Below, piece after piece: positions 8,036 through 16,313 of a stretch of 64,000 bases of DNA (its first letter is position 1; each line of letters opens with the position of its first letter). Source of the stretch: PKWO01 sp036561005. Lineage in GTDB: Bacteria > Pseudomonadota > Gammaproteobacteria > Burkholderiales > Burkholderiaceae_D. Both the position numbers and the translations under genes were made by a program. Location: contig DATBQE010000217.1 in the NCBI GenBank assembly GCA_036561005.1, positions 1 to 64,000 of the forward strand, read 5' to 3'. The notes under the pieces were generated by a model. The model did no database searches and had not been told where the DNA came from. It saw nothing but the letters and a program-made list of their open reading frames with translations.

Positions 8036-10684
8036 ATGGAAAAAGACAGCGCACAAAAACTTTCCCCCATGATGGTCCAGTACCACGGCATCAAGGCCGA
8101 GCACCCGGACACGCTGGTGTTTTACCGCATGGGCGATTTCTATGAGCTGTTTTTTGAAGATGCGCAAAAAGCGGCGCGCCTGCTCGGTATTACGCTGACA
8201 GCGCGCGGCACTGCCAATGGCGCGCCGATCCCGATGGCGGGCATACCCTTCCATTCGGTCGATCAATACCTCGCGAAATTGGTCAAACTTGGCGAGTCGG
8301 TAGCGATTTGCGAACAGATCGGCGACCCGGCGACCAGCAAGGGGCCGGTTGAACGCAAGGTGCTGCGCGTAGTGACGCCGGGAACGCTGACCGATGCCGA
8401 CTTGCTGCCGGAAAAAGCCGAGCGGCCATTATTGGCCCTTTACAGTACATCGCAGCGCAAGAGCACCGCGATAGGTCTGGCCTGGCTCTCGATGGCGAGC
8501 GGCGTGTTGAAGCTGATGGAATTCACGGACGAAGCCAAGGCTGCGGAAACGCGCTTGCGCCAGGAACTGGAGCGCATCGGCCCGGCCGAATTGCTGGCAT
8601 CGGAAAGTTTGGGCGAAGCTTTGCGCCTGGCCGTTCCCGGCAAGATCACGGCCGTGCCGGAGTGGCATTTCGATGCCACGCATGGAGAAAAGGCGCTGCT
8701 CGCCCAGTTGAACGTTTCGACGCTTTCGGGCTTCGGCGCGCAAGGCATGAATGCTGCCGTTGGTGCTGCAGGGGCACTGTTGCGTTATGCGCAATCAACT
8801 CAGGGCAAGGGCCTGCAGCATGTGCGCACGCTGACGGTCGAATCCGAAAGCGAATTTATCGGGCTCGATGCCGCCACCCGGCGCAACCTGGAATTGACGG
8901 AGACCCTGCGCGCGCAAAACGGCAGCGACGTTGGCCCGACATTATTTTCCCTGCTCGATCATTGCCGCACGGCCATGGGCTCGCGCCTGTTGCGCCATTG
9001 GTTGCACCACGCGGGGCGTGATCAATCCATCGCACAAGCGCGTCACGCGGCGCTCGGTGCGCTGTTGCGCGCCGACGCCTGCTCGGGCCTTGCCGGCGCG
9101 CTCTCTGCGGTGCCGGACATCGAACGCATCACCACGCGCATTGCCCTGTTTTCGGCGCGCCCGCGCGACTTGGCGGGCTTGCGCGCCGGGCTGCAGCAAC
9201 TGCCTTCGCTGCGCAACTATGTGGCGATGTGCAGCAAGGATAGCGATGCCCCCCTGCTCACGGCGACGCATGAAGCACTGGCGACGCCGGTCGAATGCCT
9301 GGACTTGCTCGAAGGCGCAATTGCACTGGAACCGGCCAATATGGTGCGCGACGGTGGCGTGATCGCGCGCGGCTATGATGCCGATCTCGACGAATTGCGC
9401 GGCCTGTCGGAAAACGCAGGGCAATATCTGATCGACATGGAAACGCGCGAACGCGCACGCACCGGCATTGCCAACCTGCGCGTCGAATACAACAAGGTGC
9501 ACGGCTTCTATATCGAAGTCACGCACGGCCAGACCGACAAGGTACCGGACGACTATCGCCGGCGCCAGACGCTCAAGAATGCGGAACGCTACATCACGCC
9601 GGAGTTGAAGGCATTCGAAGACAAAGCCCTGTCGGCACAAGAGCGCGCGTTGTCGCGTGAAAAATACCTTTACGAACAGGTGCTGCAGGTGTTGGCCGCA
9701 CATATCGACGCACTGCAGCGCATTGCCCGATCCATTGCCCAGCTCGATACCCTGGTGGCGCTGGCCGAGCATGCGCAACGCAACAACTGGTGCGCGCCGC
9801 GCCTGATTGCCGAGCCGTCCATTTCTATCGAACAGGGACGCCACCCGGTGGTGGAAAACCATATCGAGCGCTTCATTGCGAACGATTGCGAACTCAATAC
9901 CGAACGCAAATTGCTGTTGATCACCGGACCGAACATGGGCGGTAAATCGACCTACATGCGCCAGGTCGCCCTGATCACGCTGCTGGCCTACGTCGGTAGC
10001 TATGTACCGGCAACATCGGCCACCATCGGCCCAATCGACAAGATTTTCACACGTATCGGCGCGGCCGACGATCTGGCGGGCGGGCGCTCGACCTTCATGG
10101 TCGAGATGACCGAATCGGCCGCTATCCTGAATGGCGCCACCGAGCATTCGCTGGTGCTGATGGATGAAGTCGGGCGCGGCACCTCGACCTTCGACGGCCT
10201 GGCGCTGGCCTGGGCCATCGCGCGGCAGCTGATCGACGTCACGCGCAGCTATACGTTGTTCGCCACCCATTATTTCGAGCTGACACAATTGCCGGACGTG
10301 CATCCGAGCGCGGCCAATGTTCACCTCTCTGCAGTGGAGCACAAGGACAGCATTGTGTTCCTGCACGCAGTGCAGCCCGGCCCTGCGTCGCAGAGCTATG
10401 GCTTGCAGGTGGCGCAACTGGCCGGCGTGCCGCAGCAGGTGATACGTGCAGCGCGCAAGCACCTGGCGGCGCTGGAAGCGCACTCTGTGCAGTCGACACC
10501 GCAATTCGATCTGTTTGCCGCGCCGGGGTTCATACCGACCGAGGCCGAGGAACCGCTATCTGCAGCAGAAAACCCCAAACACTTGGCCTTGGTTGACGCC
10601 ATCGACGCGATCGATCCAGATGCGCTGACCCCGCGCGAGGCGCTGGAAGCCTTATACCGTTTGAAGCAATTGAATCTCGCATGA
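8036..10684 (+). CDS. mutS: DNA mismatch repair protein MutS
   Basis: MutS recognises mismatches and starts methyl-directed repair. The mismatch-reading Phe-X-Glu is F35-Y36-E37 in GDFYELF. The ATPase shows Walker A GPNMGGKST near 631, the DEVGRGTSTFDG signature and the THYFELTQL switch. The C-terminal region ends in a helical tail typical of the MutS tetramerisation segment. I chose ATG 8036 (882 residues) over an upstream in-frame ATG at 7994, because the extra 14 residues are not family-like. A possible promoter (TTTAGC-N16-TATGCT) lies at 7971-7998. The stop codon overlaps the next start (ATGA). Confidence 0.96.
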   Translation: MEKDSAQKLSPMMVQYHGIKAEHPDTLVFYRMGDFYELFFEDAQKAARLLGITLTARGTANGAPIPMAGIPFHSVDQYLAKLVKLGESVAICEQIGDPATSKGPVERKVLRVVTPGTLTDADLLPEKAERPLLALYSTSQRKSTAIGLAWLSMASGVLKLMEFTDEAKAAETRLRQELERIGPAELLASESLGEALRLAVPGKITAVPEWHFDATHGEKALLAQLNVSTLSGFGAQGMNAAVGAAGALLRYAQSTQGKGLQHVRTLTVESESEFIGLDAATRRNLELTETLRAQNGSDVGPTLFSLLDHCRTAMGSRLLRHWLHHAGRDQSIAQARHAALGALLRADACSGLAGALSAVPDIERITTRIALFSARPRDLAGLRAGLQQLPSLRNYVAMCSKDSDAPLLTATHEALATPVECLDLLEGAIALEPANMVRDGGVIARGYDADLDELRGLSENAGQYLIDMETRERARTGIANLRVEYNKVHGFYIEVTHGQTDKVPDDYRRRQTLKNAERYITPELKAFEDKALSAQERALSREKYLYEQVLQVLAAHIDALQRIARSIAQLDTLVALAEHAQRNNWCAPRLIAEPSISIEQGRHPVVENHIERFIANDCELNTERKLLLITGPNMGGKSTYMRQVALITLLAYVGSYVPATSATIGPIDKIFTRIGAADDLAGGRSTFMVEMTESAAILNGATEHSLVLMDEVGRGTSTFDGLALAWAIARQLIDVTRSYTLFATHYFELTQLPDVHPSAANVHLSAVEHKDSIVFLHAVQPGPASQSYGLQVAQLAGVPQQVIRAARKHLAALEAHSVQSTPQFDLFAAPGFIPTEAEEPLSAAENPKHLALVDAIDAIDPDALTPREALEALYRLKQLNLA

Positions 10685-11625
10685 AACCTCATCACGTTTG
10701 CGCACTGCTGGGCGCACTCATTTTGTCGGCCGCGCCGGTCGGCGCCATGGCATCGGATTTTGCATTCGGCGTTATCGGCCAGACTATCGTCACACCGAAC
10801 GACAGTGCGCCGCTTGCGCAAGCCATCATGGAGAGCGACGCGGATAATCTCGCGTTCGTCGTGGCTGACGGGTTCAAGCGCGCCGACGAGAGCTGCAGCG
10901 ACGACTTCTATCAGCAACGCTATAACGTGCTCGCCAATGCCAAGAACGGCTTGATCCTTGCGCTCGCGGCCGGCGACTGGAGCGAGTGCAAAACCGCAGC
11001 GGGTCGGGCTGACGGCATCGAACGCCTGAACCGTTTGCGCGAGCTGTTTTTCTCCGATGAATTCTCGCTCGGCGCCAGCAAGATACCGCTGTTGCGCCAA
11101 TCAATCACGCCCAAGTTTCGCAGCTATACGGAAAACGCGCGCTGGGAAGTCGGCAACATCGTCTTCACAGCCTTCAATCTGCCGGCAGGCAACAACCGCT
11201 ATCGCACCGAAGCCGGCCGCAACAGCGAATTCGAAGACCGCGCCATCGCCACACGCGAATGGCTGCGCCGAACATTCAACACTGCAGCACTGAGAAAGTC
11301 CGCCGGCATCGTGCTCATTTGCGACGGCGATCCATTCGTCAAGAACGGACAAGCACGTCTATTCGAAAGCAATGCGAGGCGTGACGGTTATGCCGAAGTC
11401 AGGCAGCAACTGACGACACTAGCGGCGAAGTTTCCCGGCAAGGTGCTGCTGATCCACAATCGGACAGACACGAAGGCGCTCCACACAGACAAGATCACAT
11501 GGCGCGGCAATATGGGGGAGTTGGAAGTGGATGCAGGATGGGTGAAGGTCTCAGTGAGAACGGGTACTCCGGCACTATTTACCGCCAAACCGGGCGACAC
11601 GCAAAGTCCCATGCAACCACAGTAG
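10681..11625 (+). CDS. secreted calcineurin-phosphoesterase-like protein, metal site degenerate
   Basis: This 314-residue protein starts with a signal peptide (about residues 1-24, ending GAMAS), so it is probably periplasmic. The layout recalls secreted metallophosphoesterase-like proteins: FGVIGQT, then CSDDFYQQR, ...AAGDWSEC, RLRELFFSDE and NARWEVGNIVF. The metal-binding signatures (D-x-H, GDNE, GNH/GH-x-H) are missing or altered. It may be a non-catalytic relative or a separate family. It is coupled to mutS by a 4-base ATGA overlap, with no obvious functional link. Confidence 0.65.
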   Translation: MKPHHVCALLGALILSAAPVGAMASDFAFGVIGQTIVTPNDSAPLAQAIMESDADNLAFVVADGFKRADESCSDDFYQQRYNVLANAKNGLILALAAGDWSECKTAAGRADGIERLNRLRELFFSDEFSLGASKIPLLRQSITPKFRSYTENARWEVGNIVFTAFNLPAGNNRYRTEAGRNSEFEDRAIATREWLRRTFNTAALRKSAGIVLICDGDPFVKNGQARLFESNARRDGYAEVRQQLTTLAAKFPGKVLLIHNRTDTKALHTDKITWRGNMGELEVDAGWVKVSVRTGTPALFTAKPGDTQSPMQPQ

Positions 11626-11664
11626 CCGGTGTTTCTGAGCGCCCAAACGGCGGCTTACGTTTTG

Positions 11665-11694
11665 CTCCCCTCACCCGCAGGCGGGAAAGGGGAG
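11665..11694. repeat. GC-rich hairpin between convergent genes
   Basis: CTCCCCT and CCCGC pair with GCGGG and AGGGGAG around a two-base turn, giving a strong imperfect hairpin in the gap between convergent genes. No T-run follows. It may block read-through on both strands, or it may be a REP-type remnant. Confidence 0.5.
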
Positions 11695-11719
11695 AAGAAC
11701 AAAATTGGCTAAATAATAC

Positions 11720-12259
11720 TTAGTGTAATGGATGGGTGCGGTAGTGATCGCCCTCACCTTCATCGTCCGCCTCGCCATGATGATGGCCGTGGGCACCATG
11801 CACATGCTGGTGCGCGACTTCTTCGTCGCTTGCAGCACGCACTTCCGTCACGTTCAATTCGAAACGCAAGGCGATACCGGCGAGAGGGTGGTTGCCATCG
11901 AGCACGACCTTGTCGTCGGCGATATCGGTCACGGTGAATATCAGGCTCTCTTCGCCCTCTTCTCCGTCAGGCATGCCTTCGAACTGCATGCCGACTTCCA
12001 GCGGTGTCGGCAAGCGATTGCGCGGCTCGACCTTGACCAGGTTGGCATCGTATTCACCGAACGCATCGTCCGGATCAACCTGGATTGTGGCGGAATAACC
12101 AGCTTCCTTGCCATCGAGGGCTTCTTCGATCTTGGGCAGGGTGTTCTCATAGCCACCGTGCAGGTAGACCATGGGTTCGCGGCTTTCTTCGATCAGATTG
12201 CCTTGCGCATCTGATAGCTTGTAGTGCACAGTCACTACAGTGTTTTTGGCAATCTTCAT
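11720..12259 (-). CDS. slyD: SlyD-like FKBP-type peptidyl-prolyl isomerase
   Basis: This is a cytoplasmic prolyl isomerase and chaperone of the SlyD type, 179 residues long. The N-terminal FKBP core begins MKIAKNTVVTVHYKL and is split by an insert-in-flap region (about 70-130). The C-terminal tail is His/Asp/Glu-rich (HQHVHGAHGHHHGE), as in the nickel-binding SlyD proteins. ATG at 12259 has a GGAAT Shine-Dalgarno and removes a non-conserved 16-residue extension. It faces the RoxA-like gene across a 135-base divergent promoter gap. Confidence 0.87.
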   Translation of the reverse strand: MKIAKNTVVTVHYKLSDAQGNLIEESREPMVYLHGGYENTLPKIEEALDGKEAGYSATIQVDPDDAFGEYDANLVKVEPRNRLPTPLEVGMQFEGMPDGEEGEESLIFTVTDIADDKVVLDGNHPLAGIALRFELNVTEVRAASDEEVAHQHVHGAHGHHHGEADDEGEGDHYRTHPLH

Positions 12260-12394
12260 CGGGATTCCTTTCAATAATCCGCAGATTATACCCGTCCGAC
12301 AAGGCAATTTGTTTTGGCATGGGGAAAAGCATTCGTCCGGCCAATCGACCTGCTCCGAAGCCGGGCCGATTTTGAATTCGGCTTATAATGCCTC

Positions 12395-13534
12395 ATGAAA
12401 AAATTGCTCACTCCAGCATCAACAGGCGCACCGCTCGGCGGCATGACGCCGGCCGTATTTCTGCGCGATTACTGGCACAAGAAACCGCTGCTGATCCAAC
12501 AGGCGATTCCCGGGTTCCAGCCACTGATTCCTGCGGAAGACTTGTTCGCGATGGCGGGCGAAGAAGACGTGGAGTCTCGCCTGATCACGCACTTCCAGAC
12601 CTGGCACATGCAAAACGGCCCAATCGCCGAGGTGCCCAAGCGCGAGCGCAAGAATTGGACCTTGCTGGTGCAGGGCGTCAACCTGCACAACGATGCTGCA
12701 GACGCGTTGTTGCGACGTTTCAATTTCATTCCCGATGCACGGCTCGACGATCTCATGATCAGCTTTGCCAGTGACGGCGGCGGTGTCGGTCCCCATTTCG
12801 ATTCCTACGACGTATTCCTGCTGCAGGCGCACGGCACGCGCCGCTGGCGCATCGGCGCGCAAAAGGATTTGAGCCTGGTAGACGGCATGCCGCTCAAGAT
12901 CTTGCGCAACTTCGAACCGGAACAGGAATTTGTGCTCCATCCCGGCGACATGCTCTACCTGCCGCCGCACTATGCGCATGACGGCGTGGCCGAAGGCGAA
13001 TGCATGACTTATTCGGTCGGATTTCGTGCCCCTGCCTATCAGGAATTGGGCGAAGCATTTCTGCAATTCATGGCCGACTCGATCGACCTGCCCGGCCGCT
13101 ATGCCGACCCGGAGCTGACGCCGGTCAAGCATCCGGCGGAAATCAGTCGCGCGATGGTCGATAAAATCTCTGCAGAATTGAACAAGGTGAGATTCACCGA
13201 CGACGACATTGCCATCTTCCTCGGCGAATATCTGTCCGACCCCAAGGCGCGTACCTATTTCTCGCCGCCCGCACGGCCGCTGACCCCAGCCAAATTCGCG
13301 CTGGCCGCAGCAAAGCGTGGCGTCAGGTTATCGCGCAAGACGCAAATGCTCTATCGCGGCAAGCATGTGTTCATCAATGGCGAGTCGTTTGCGGTCGGAC
13401 GCAACGACAAGGCCATGCTGCAGACTCTCGCCGATGCGCGCCACCTCGATGGCGCAAGCGTGCAAAACGCGACACAAGACGTCCAGGAGGCGCTGTTGAC
13501 CTGGTATGAGGACGGCTGGCTGGAATTGGCTTAA
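12395..13534 (+). CDS. roxA: cupin/JmjC ribosomal oxygenase (RoxA/YcfD type)
   Basis: This 2-oxoglutarate/Fe(II) oxygenase is related to E. coli YcfD, which hydroxylates Arg81 of ribosomal protein L16. The JmjC-like cupin shows the iron-binding His-x-Asp in GPHFDSYDVF near residue 130 and a later His in PPHYAHDGVAEG. The start region WHKKPLLIQQAIPGF and the C-terminal winged-helix region are family-like. Its 379 residues compare with 373 in E. coli. Whether L16 is the substrate here is by homology only. Confidence 0.86.
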   Translation: MKKLLTPASTGAPLGGMTPAVFLRDYWHKKPLLIQQAIPGFQPLIPAEDLFAMAGEEDVESRLITHFQTWHMQNGPIAEVPKRERKNWTLLVQGVNLHNDAADALLRRFNFIPDARLDDLMISFASDGGGVGPHFDSYDVFLLQAHGTRRWRIGAQKDLSLVDGMPLKILRNFEPEQEFVLHPGDMLYLPPHYAHDGVAEGECMTYSVGFRAPAYQELGEAFLQFMADSIDLPGRYADPELTPVKHPAEISRAMVDKISAELNKVRFTDDDIAIFLGEYLSDPKARTYFSPPARPLTPAKFALAAAKRGVRLSRKTQMLYRGKHVFINGESFAVGRNDKAMLQTLADARHLDGASVQNATQDVQEALLTWYEDGWLELA

Positions 13535-13664
13535 ATGACAAGCCATGACGAAAAATTACGCGAATTGCTGCCCGGGATGCTGGTTCGCACAAGATCGGGG
13601 CGTGCAGAGATTCGTCTTGTATCCGACCGGAAGTCTATTCAATTCAGGTAATTTCCTTTCATTT

Positions 13665-13675
13665 ATAATTACCGG
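13665..13675 (+). promoter_or_regulatory. ATAATTACCGG element, upstream copy
   Basis: This 11-base sequence is repeated exactly at 13796-13806 as half of a perfect palindrome. The copy here lies 12 bases before the putative -35 of the lipoprotein promoter. The pairing suggests a regulator-binding half-site. Confidence 0.45.
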
Positions 13676-13687
13676 AAAGCAAATGCT

Positions 13688-13717
13688 TTGCGCAATAGAC
13701 AAAAAAAACGCTATAAT
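13688..13717 (+). promoter_or_regulatory. sigma-70 promoter of small lipoprotein gene
   Basis: A -35 TTGCGC (13688-13693) and a perfect -10 TATAAT (13712-13717) are separated by 18 bases. The expected start near 13724 gives a leader of about 130 nucleotides. Confidence 0.65.
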
Positions 13718-13795
13718 CGCGAGCTAGGAAGCTTTCGTTGTGTGGCATCGCACCAAAATTTGGTCGAAACATAGGCGAAGACGCCCTAACGAGCG

Positions 13796-13813
13796 ATAAT
13801 TACCGGTAATTAT
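13796..13813. promoter_or_regulatory. 18-base perfect palindrome in lipoprotein leader
   Basis: ATAATTACCGGTAATTAT is a perfect palindrome 40 bases before the lipoprotein ATG and inside its predicted transcript. It could be a protein operator or fold as an RNA hairpin closed by GCGA/TCGC. Confidence 0.55.
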
Positions 13814-13853
13814 TCATCGCAAAAACTTTTTGATCTTAATTGAAGGAAAATCC

Positions 13854-14111
13854 ATGAAGAAAACATTGTTGATCGCTTCCCTGTTGGCTATTGCTCTGGC
13901 CGCTTGCAACAAGCCAGCTGACACAACTCCTGCTGCTTCGGCTCCTGCCCCAGCTCCAGTTGCTGCCCCAACACCTGCACCGACCGCTGCCGCTCCTGCC
14001 GCTTCGGACGCTGCCGCTCCTGCTGCTTCGATGCCAGCTGCTTCGGCACCTGCTGCCTCGGCACCAGCCGCTTCGGCACCAGCATCGGCTGCACCTGCTG
14101 CTTCCAAGTAA
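13854..14111 (+). CDS. small Ala/Pro-rich lipoprotein
   Basis: This 85-residue secreted protein has a lipoprotein signal: MKKTLLIASLLAIAL then the lipobox LAAC, with acylated Cys18. The mature part is about two-thirds Ala, Pro and Ser in APAAS-like repeats and should be unfolded, perhaps a spacer in the periplasm or on the surface. ATG 13854 has a GAAGGAAAA Shine-Dalgarno. It is monocistronic, with its own promoter and terminator, which suggests high expression. No function can be assigned. Confidence 0.8.
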   Translation: MKKTLLIASLLAIALAACNKPADTTPAASAPAPAPVAAPTPAPTAAAPAASDAAAPAASMPAASAPAASAPAASAPASAAPAASK

Positions 14112-14127
14112 TCGTAGATTGCCTGGC

Positions 14128-14157
14128 AAAAAAGCCGACCTTCGGGTCGGCTTTTTT
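14128..14157 (+). terminator. rho-independent terminator of lipoprotein gene
   Basis: AAAAAGCCGACC-TTCG-GGTCGGCTTTTTT: a perfect stem with a UUCG-type tetraloop and a T-run, 16 bases after the lipoprotein stop. Confidence 0.93.
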
Positions 14158-14246
14158 ACGTCCACAGGAAAGCTACTTGTGGAAGTTTTAAAGAAGATAG
14201 AGAAAGATAGATATATTTAGCCCGAATATCGCACGATATTCGCCCA

Positions 14247-15056
14247 TCAGCCAGCGATAGACAGCCAGTCGAAACCCAATGACTGGCATGCCAGGTGTAG
14301 TTCGATGTCTTCATCTGCCGCAATGGCAGAGCGCATCGCCTGCAGCGCCAACTCCGGTGTATTGTTGCTACGGCTTAAATGGGCCGCAACCACGGCTTTC
14401 AGTTGCCTTTTGTCCAATGCTGCGAGAATGGCCGCGCTGGCGTCATTGGAGAGGTGGCCATGATCGCCCGAGATGCGCCGTTTCAGAAACGTTGGATAAC
14501 TTGAGTCGGCCAACATTTGCAGGTCGTGATTGAATTCGAGGAATAGTGCGTCGCAAGCGGCCAGCGTGGCGATCATGTGCGGGGTCGCATGGCCGGCGTC
14601 GGTCAACACGCCCAGGCGATGCCGGCCGTCGCCGATCACACATTGCAGCGGTTCGCGTGCGTCGTGCGGCACTGTGTACGGGAAAAGGCGCAGGTCGCCG
14701 ATCTCGACAGGTTCGCTGTCGCGGCAAAAATGCACGTTGACACCATCGACATCCCGTTGCGCAGCCTGAAACGTCCCCTGGCTGAGCCAGACCGGAATCG
14801 CGAAACGGCGCGCCAGCTTGAACACGCCGCCAATGTGATCGGAATGCTCGTGCGTCACGAAGATTGCGGTAATGTCGGCCGGCGTCAGTTCAAGGCGGCG
14901 CAGGCGGCGCTCGACTTCGCGCACGGCGAAGCCGCAGTCGACCATGATGATGGTGCCGCGCGCAGTTGCGTTTGAAGTTGAAGTTGAAGTAGTAGCAGAA
15001 GAAGCAACCAGCAAGGCGTTGCCTTCACTACCGCTTCCCAGACTGGCGAATCTCAT
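14247..15056 (-). CDS. MBL-fold metallo-hydrolase (YycJ-like)
   Basis: This 269-residue metallo-beta-lactamase-fold hydrolase has the binuclear metal motif THEHSDHIGG near residue 69, a later Asp (LTDAGH near 151) and His residues. It resembles YycJ/WalJ-type cytoplasmic phosphodiesterases. It is the last gene of the minus-strand string after bamC, 36 bases away. Residues 19-34 carry a Ser/Thr/Ala-rich insert (SSATTSTSTSNATARG) encoded by a short GAAGTT-like repeat, so strand slippage is plausible there. The substrate is unknown. Confidence 0.82.
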   Translation of the reverse strand: MRFASLGSGSEGNALLVASSATTSTSTSNATARGTIIMVDCGFAVREVERRLRRLELTPADITAIFVTHEHSDHIGGVFKLARRFAIPVWLSQGTFQAAQRDVDGVNVHFCRDSEPVEIGDLRLFPYTVPHDAREPLQCVIGDGRHRLGVLTDAGHATPHMIATLAACDALFLEFNHDLQMLADSSYPTFLKRRISGDHGHLSNDASAAILAALDKRQLKAVVAAHLSRSNNTPELALQAMRSAIAADEDIELHLACQSLGFDWLSIAG

Positions 15057-15092
15057 GATGCCATCCGGGAAGCGTTGGTGGTGCCCTGCAAA

Positions 15093-16235
15093 TTACTTGA
15101 GCTGGTCGTTGAGCAAACTCAGGATCTTGTCGCCGGCAGTCGACACTTCAGGCTTGCCGTCATTGTTCAAGACCGTAACACGGCTGGTGTCGCCGCTTTC
15201 CTTGATCGAGATGCGATACTTGGCGGCCTTGGCTGCGTCGTCACTACCCCAACTGAACAGGCGCGAGAAGAAGCCCTTCGATTGTGCATCCTTGGCTTCG
15301 TCAATGTAGCGCACGAAATACACGCCCTGGGTACGATCGCGGTCTTCGACGGTGAAGCCGACGCGGTCAAGCGCCAGGCCAACACGGCGCCATGCGTGTT
15401 CGAAGCCTTCATCGACTTCAACATAGCCGCCGTTCGTGTCCTTGACCAGTTTTGCATGCGGCGCTTCCACGACGGTACTCGCTTCGGCCTTCTTGACCAT
15501 CGACGGGTCATTGCCCAGACGCGCCATCAGGCGCGACAGGAATACCGTTTCCAAGCCGGGGTCGGATTTGCGCGGCTGCCAGGTGACGCTTTCTTTTTGC
15601 GAACCGGTCAGCACTTCTTCGACGCCGCGGTGGCTGATGAAGATTTCGGTCGTGCCGTCCGCACCGCGCTCCAGGCGTGTGCGGAATTTGTCGCGCTCAC
15701 CGGTGGACCACAGCGAATCAAGCACCTTGCCCAGGGTTTCGCGCACGATATCGGTAGGGATCTTGGCGCGGTTTTCGGCCCAGTCGGTTTCCATCACGCC
15801 TTCGGCAGGATGTTCGATATTGATCAGGAAGCCCGAGTCTTGCCAGAAGTCCTTGATTTGCGGCCACAAGGCTTCCGGCGTCTGCTTCACCACCAGCCAA
15901 TGCTGGCTGCCATCGCGCTCGATGTGCATCGATGCGAGCGAGTTGATGGCAATCACCGAGTTCTGGCCGGCCTGCGCCGCGCCATTACCCTTGACGTTGT
16001 ATTGCGTTGCCGTGGCGATCCCGCTCGATGCTTCCGGCACCTGGTAACGGTTGTCGCGCTGCAGCTGAGTCAGGTCAGGCGGGACTGACAGGTTTGATAC
16101 CGTCGGAGCCTTGGTGGCGCTTTTGTAGTCGATCCGGTCGGGCTCCATCACATTGGAAAAGCTGCTGCAGCCGGCCAAGCCGACGAGCGCAAACGCGCAC
16201 AAAACACCCTGTTGAACCTTGCTGCGTTGATCCAT
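15093..16235 (-). CDS. bamC: outer-membrane assembly lipoprotein BamC
   Basis: BamC is a lipoprotein partner of the BamA complex that folds outer-membrane beta-barrels. The signal peptide ends in the lipobox LAGC (Cys23). Two helix-grip domains follow an unstructured N-terminal stretch (VPPDLTQLQRDNRYQVPE), which in E. coli binds BamD. ATG 16235 (380 residues) has a GGAAG Shine-Dalgarno, and an upstream in-frame start at 16259 has none. It lies 78 bases after dapA, the arrangement also found in E. coli (dapA-bamC). Confidence 0.92.
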   Translation of the reverse strand: MDQRSKVQQGVLCAFALVGLAGCSSFSNVMEPDRIDYKSATKAPTVSNLSVPPDLTQLQRDNRYQVPEASSGIATATQYNVKGNGAAQAGQNSVIAINSLASMHIERDGSQHWLVVKQTPEALWPQIKDFWQDSGFLINIEHPAEGVMETDWAENRAKIPTDIVRETLGKVLDSLWSTGERDKFRTRLERGADGTTEIFISHRGVEEVLTGSQKESVTWQPRKSDPGLETVFLSRLMARLGNDPSMVKKAEASTVVEAPHAKLVKDTNGGYVEVDEGFEHAWRRVGLALDRVGFTVEDRDRTQGVYFVRYIDEAKDAQSKGFFSRLFSWGSDDAAKAAKYRISIKESGDTSRVTVLNNDGKPEVSTAGDKILSLLNDQLK

Positions 16236-16313
16236 GTGAAGTTTCTTCCGATTTGTCATATATATACTAAAAAGTAACTGTAGCCAGCCTCAATAGGAGC
16301 GCTTTGACTGTGT

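Larger units (their letters stand above)
13535..13853. other. 319-base gap: promoter and structured leader of the small lipoprotein gene
   Basis: There is no gene here. The first 100 bases have no clear feature apart from GGTAATT at 13647. Then come an ATAATTACCGG copy (13665-13675), a promoter (13688-13717) and a leader of about 130 bases. The leader holds short hairpins at 13752-13764 (ACCAAA-A-TTTGGT), 13774-13785 (GGCG-AAGA-CGCC) and 13793-13820. Confidence 0.6.

Noticed and set aside
8942..10504. 520-codon open frame antisense to mutS
   Set aside because: The sense strand encodes all MutS motifs. The antisense product is a Gln/Arg/His-rich shadow with no domain.
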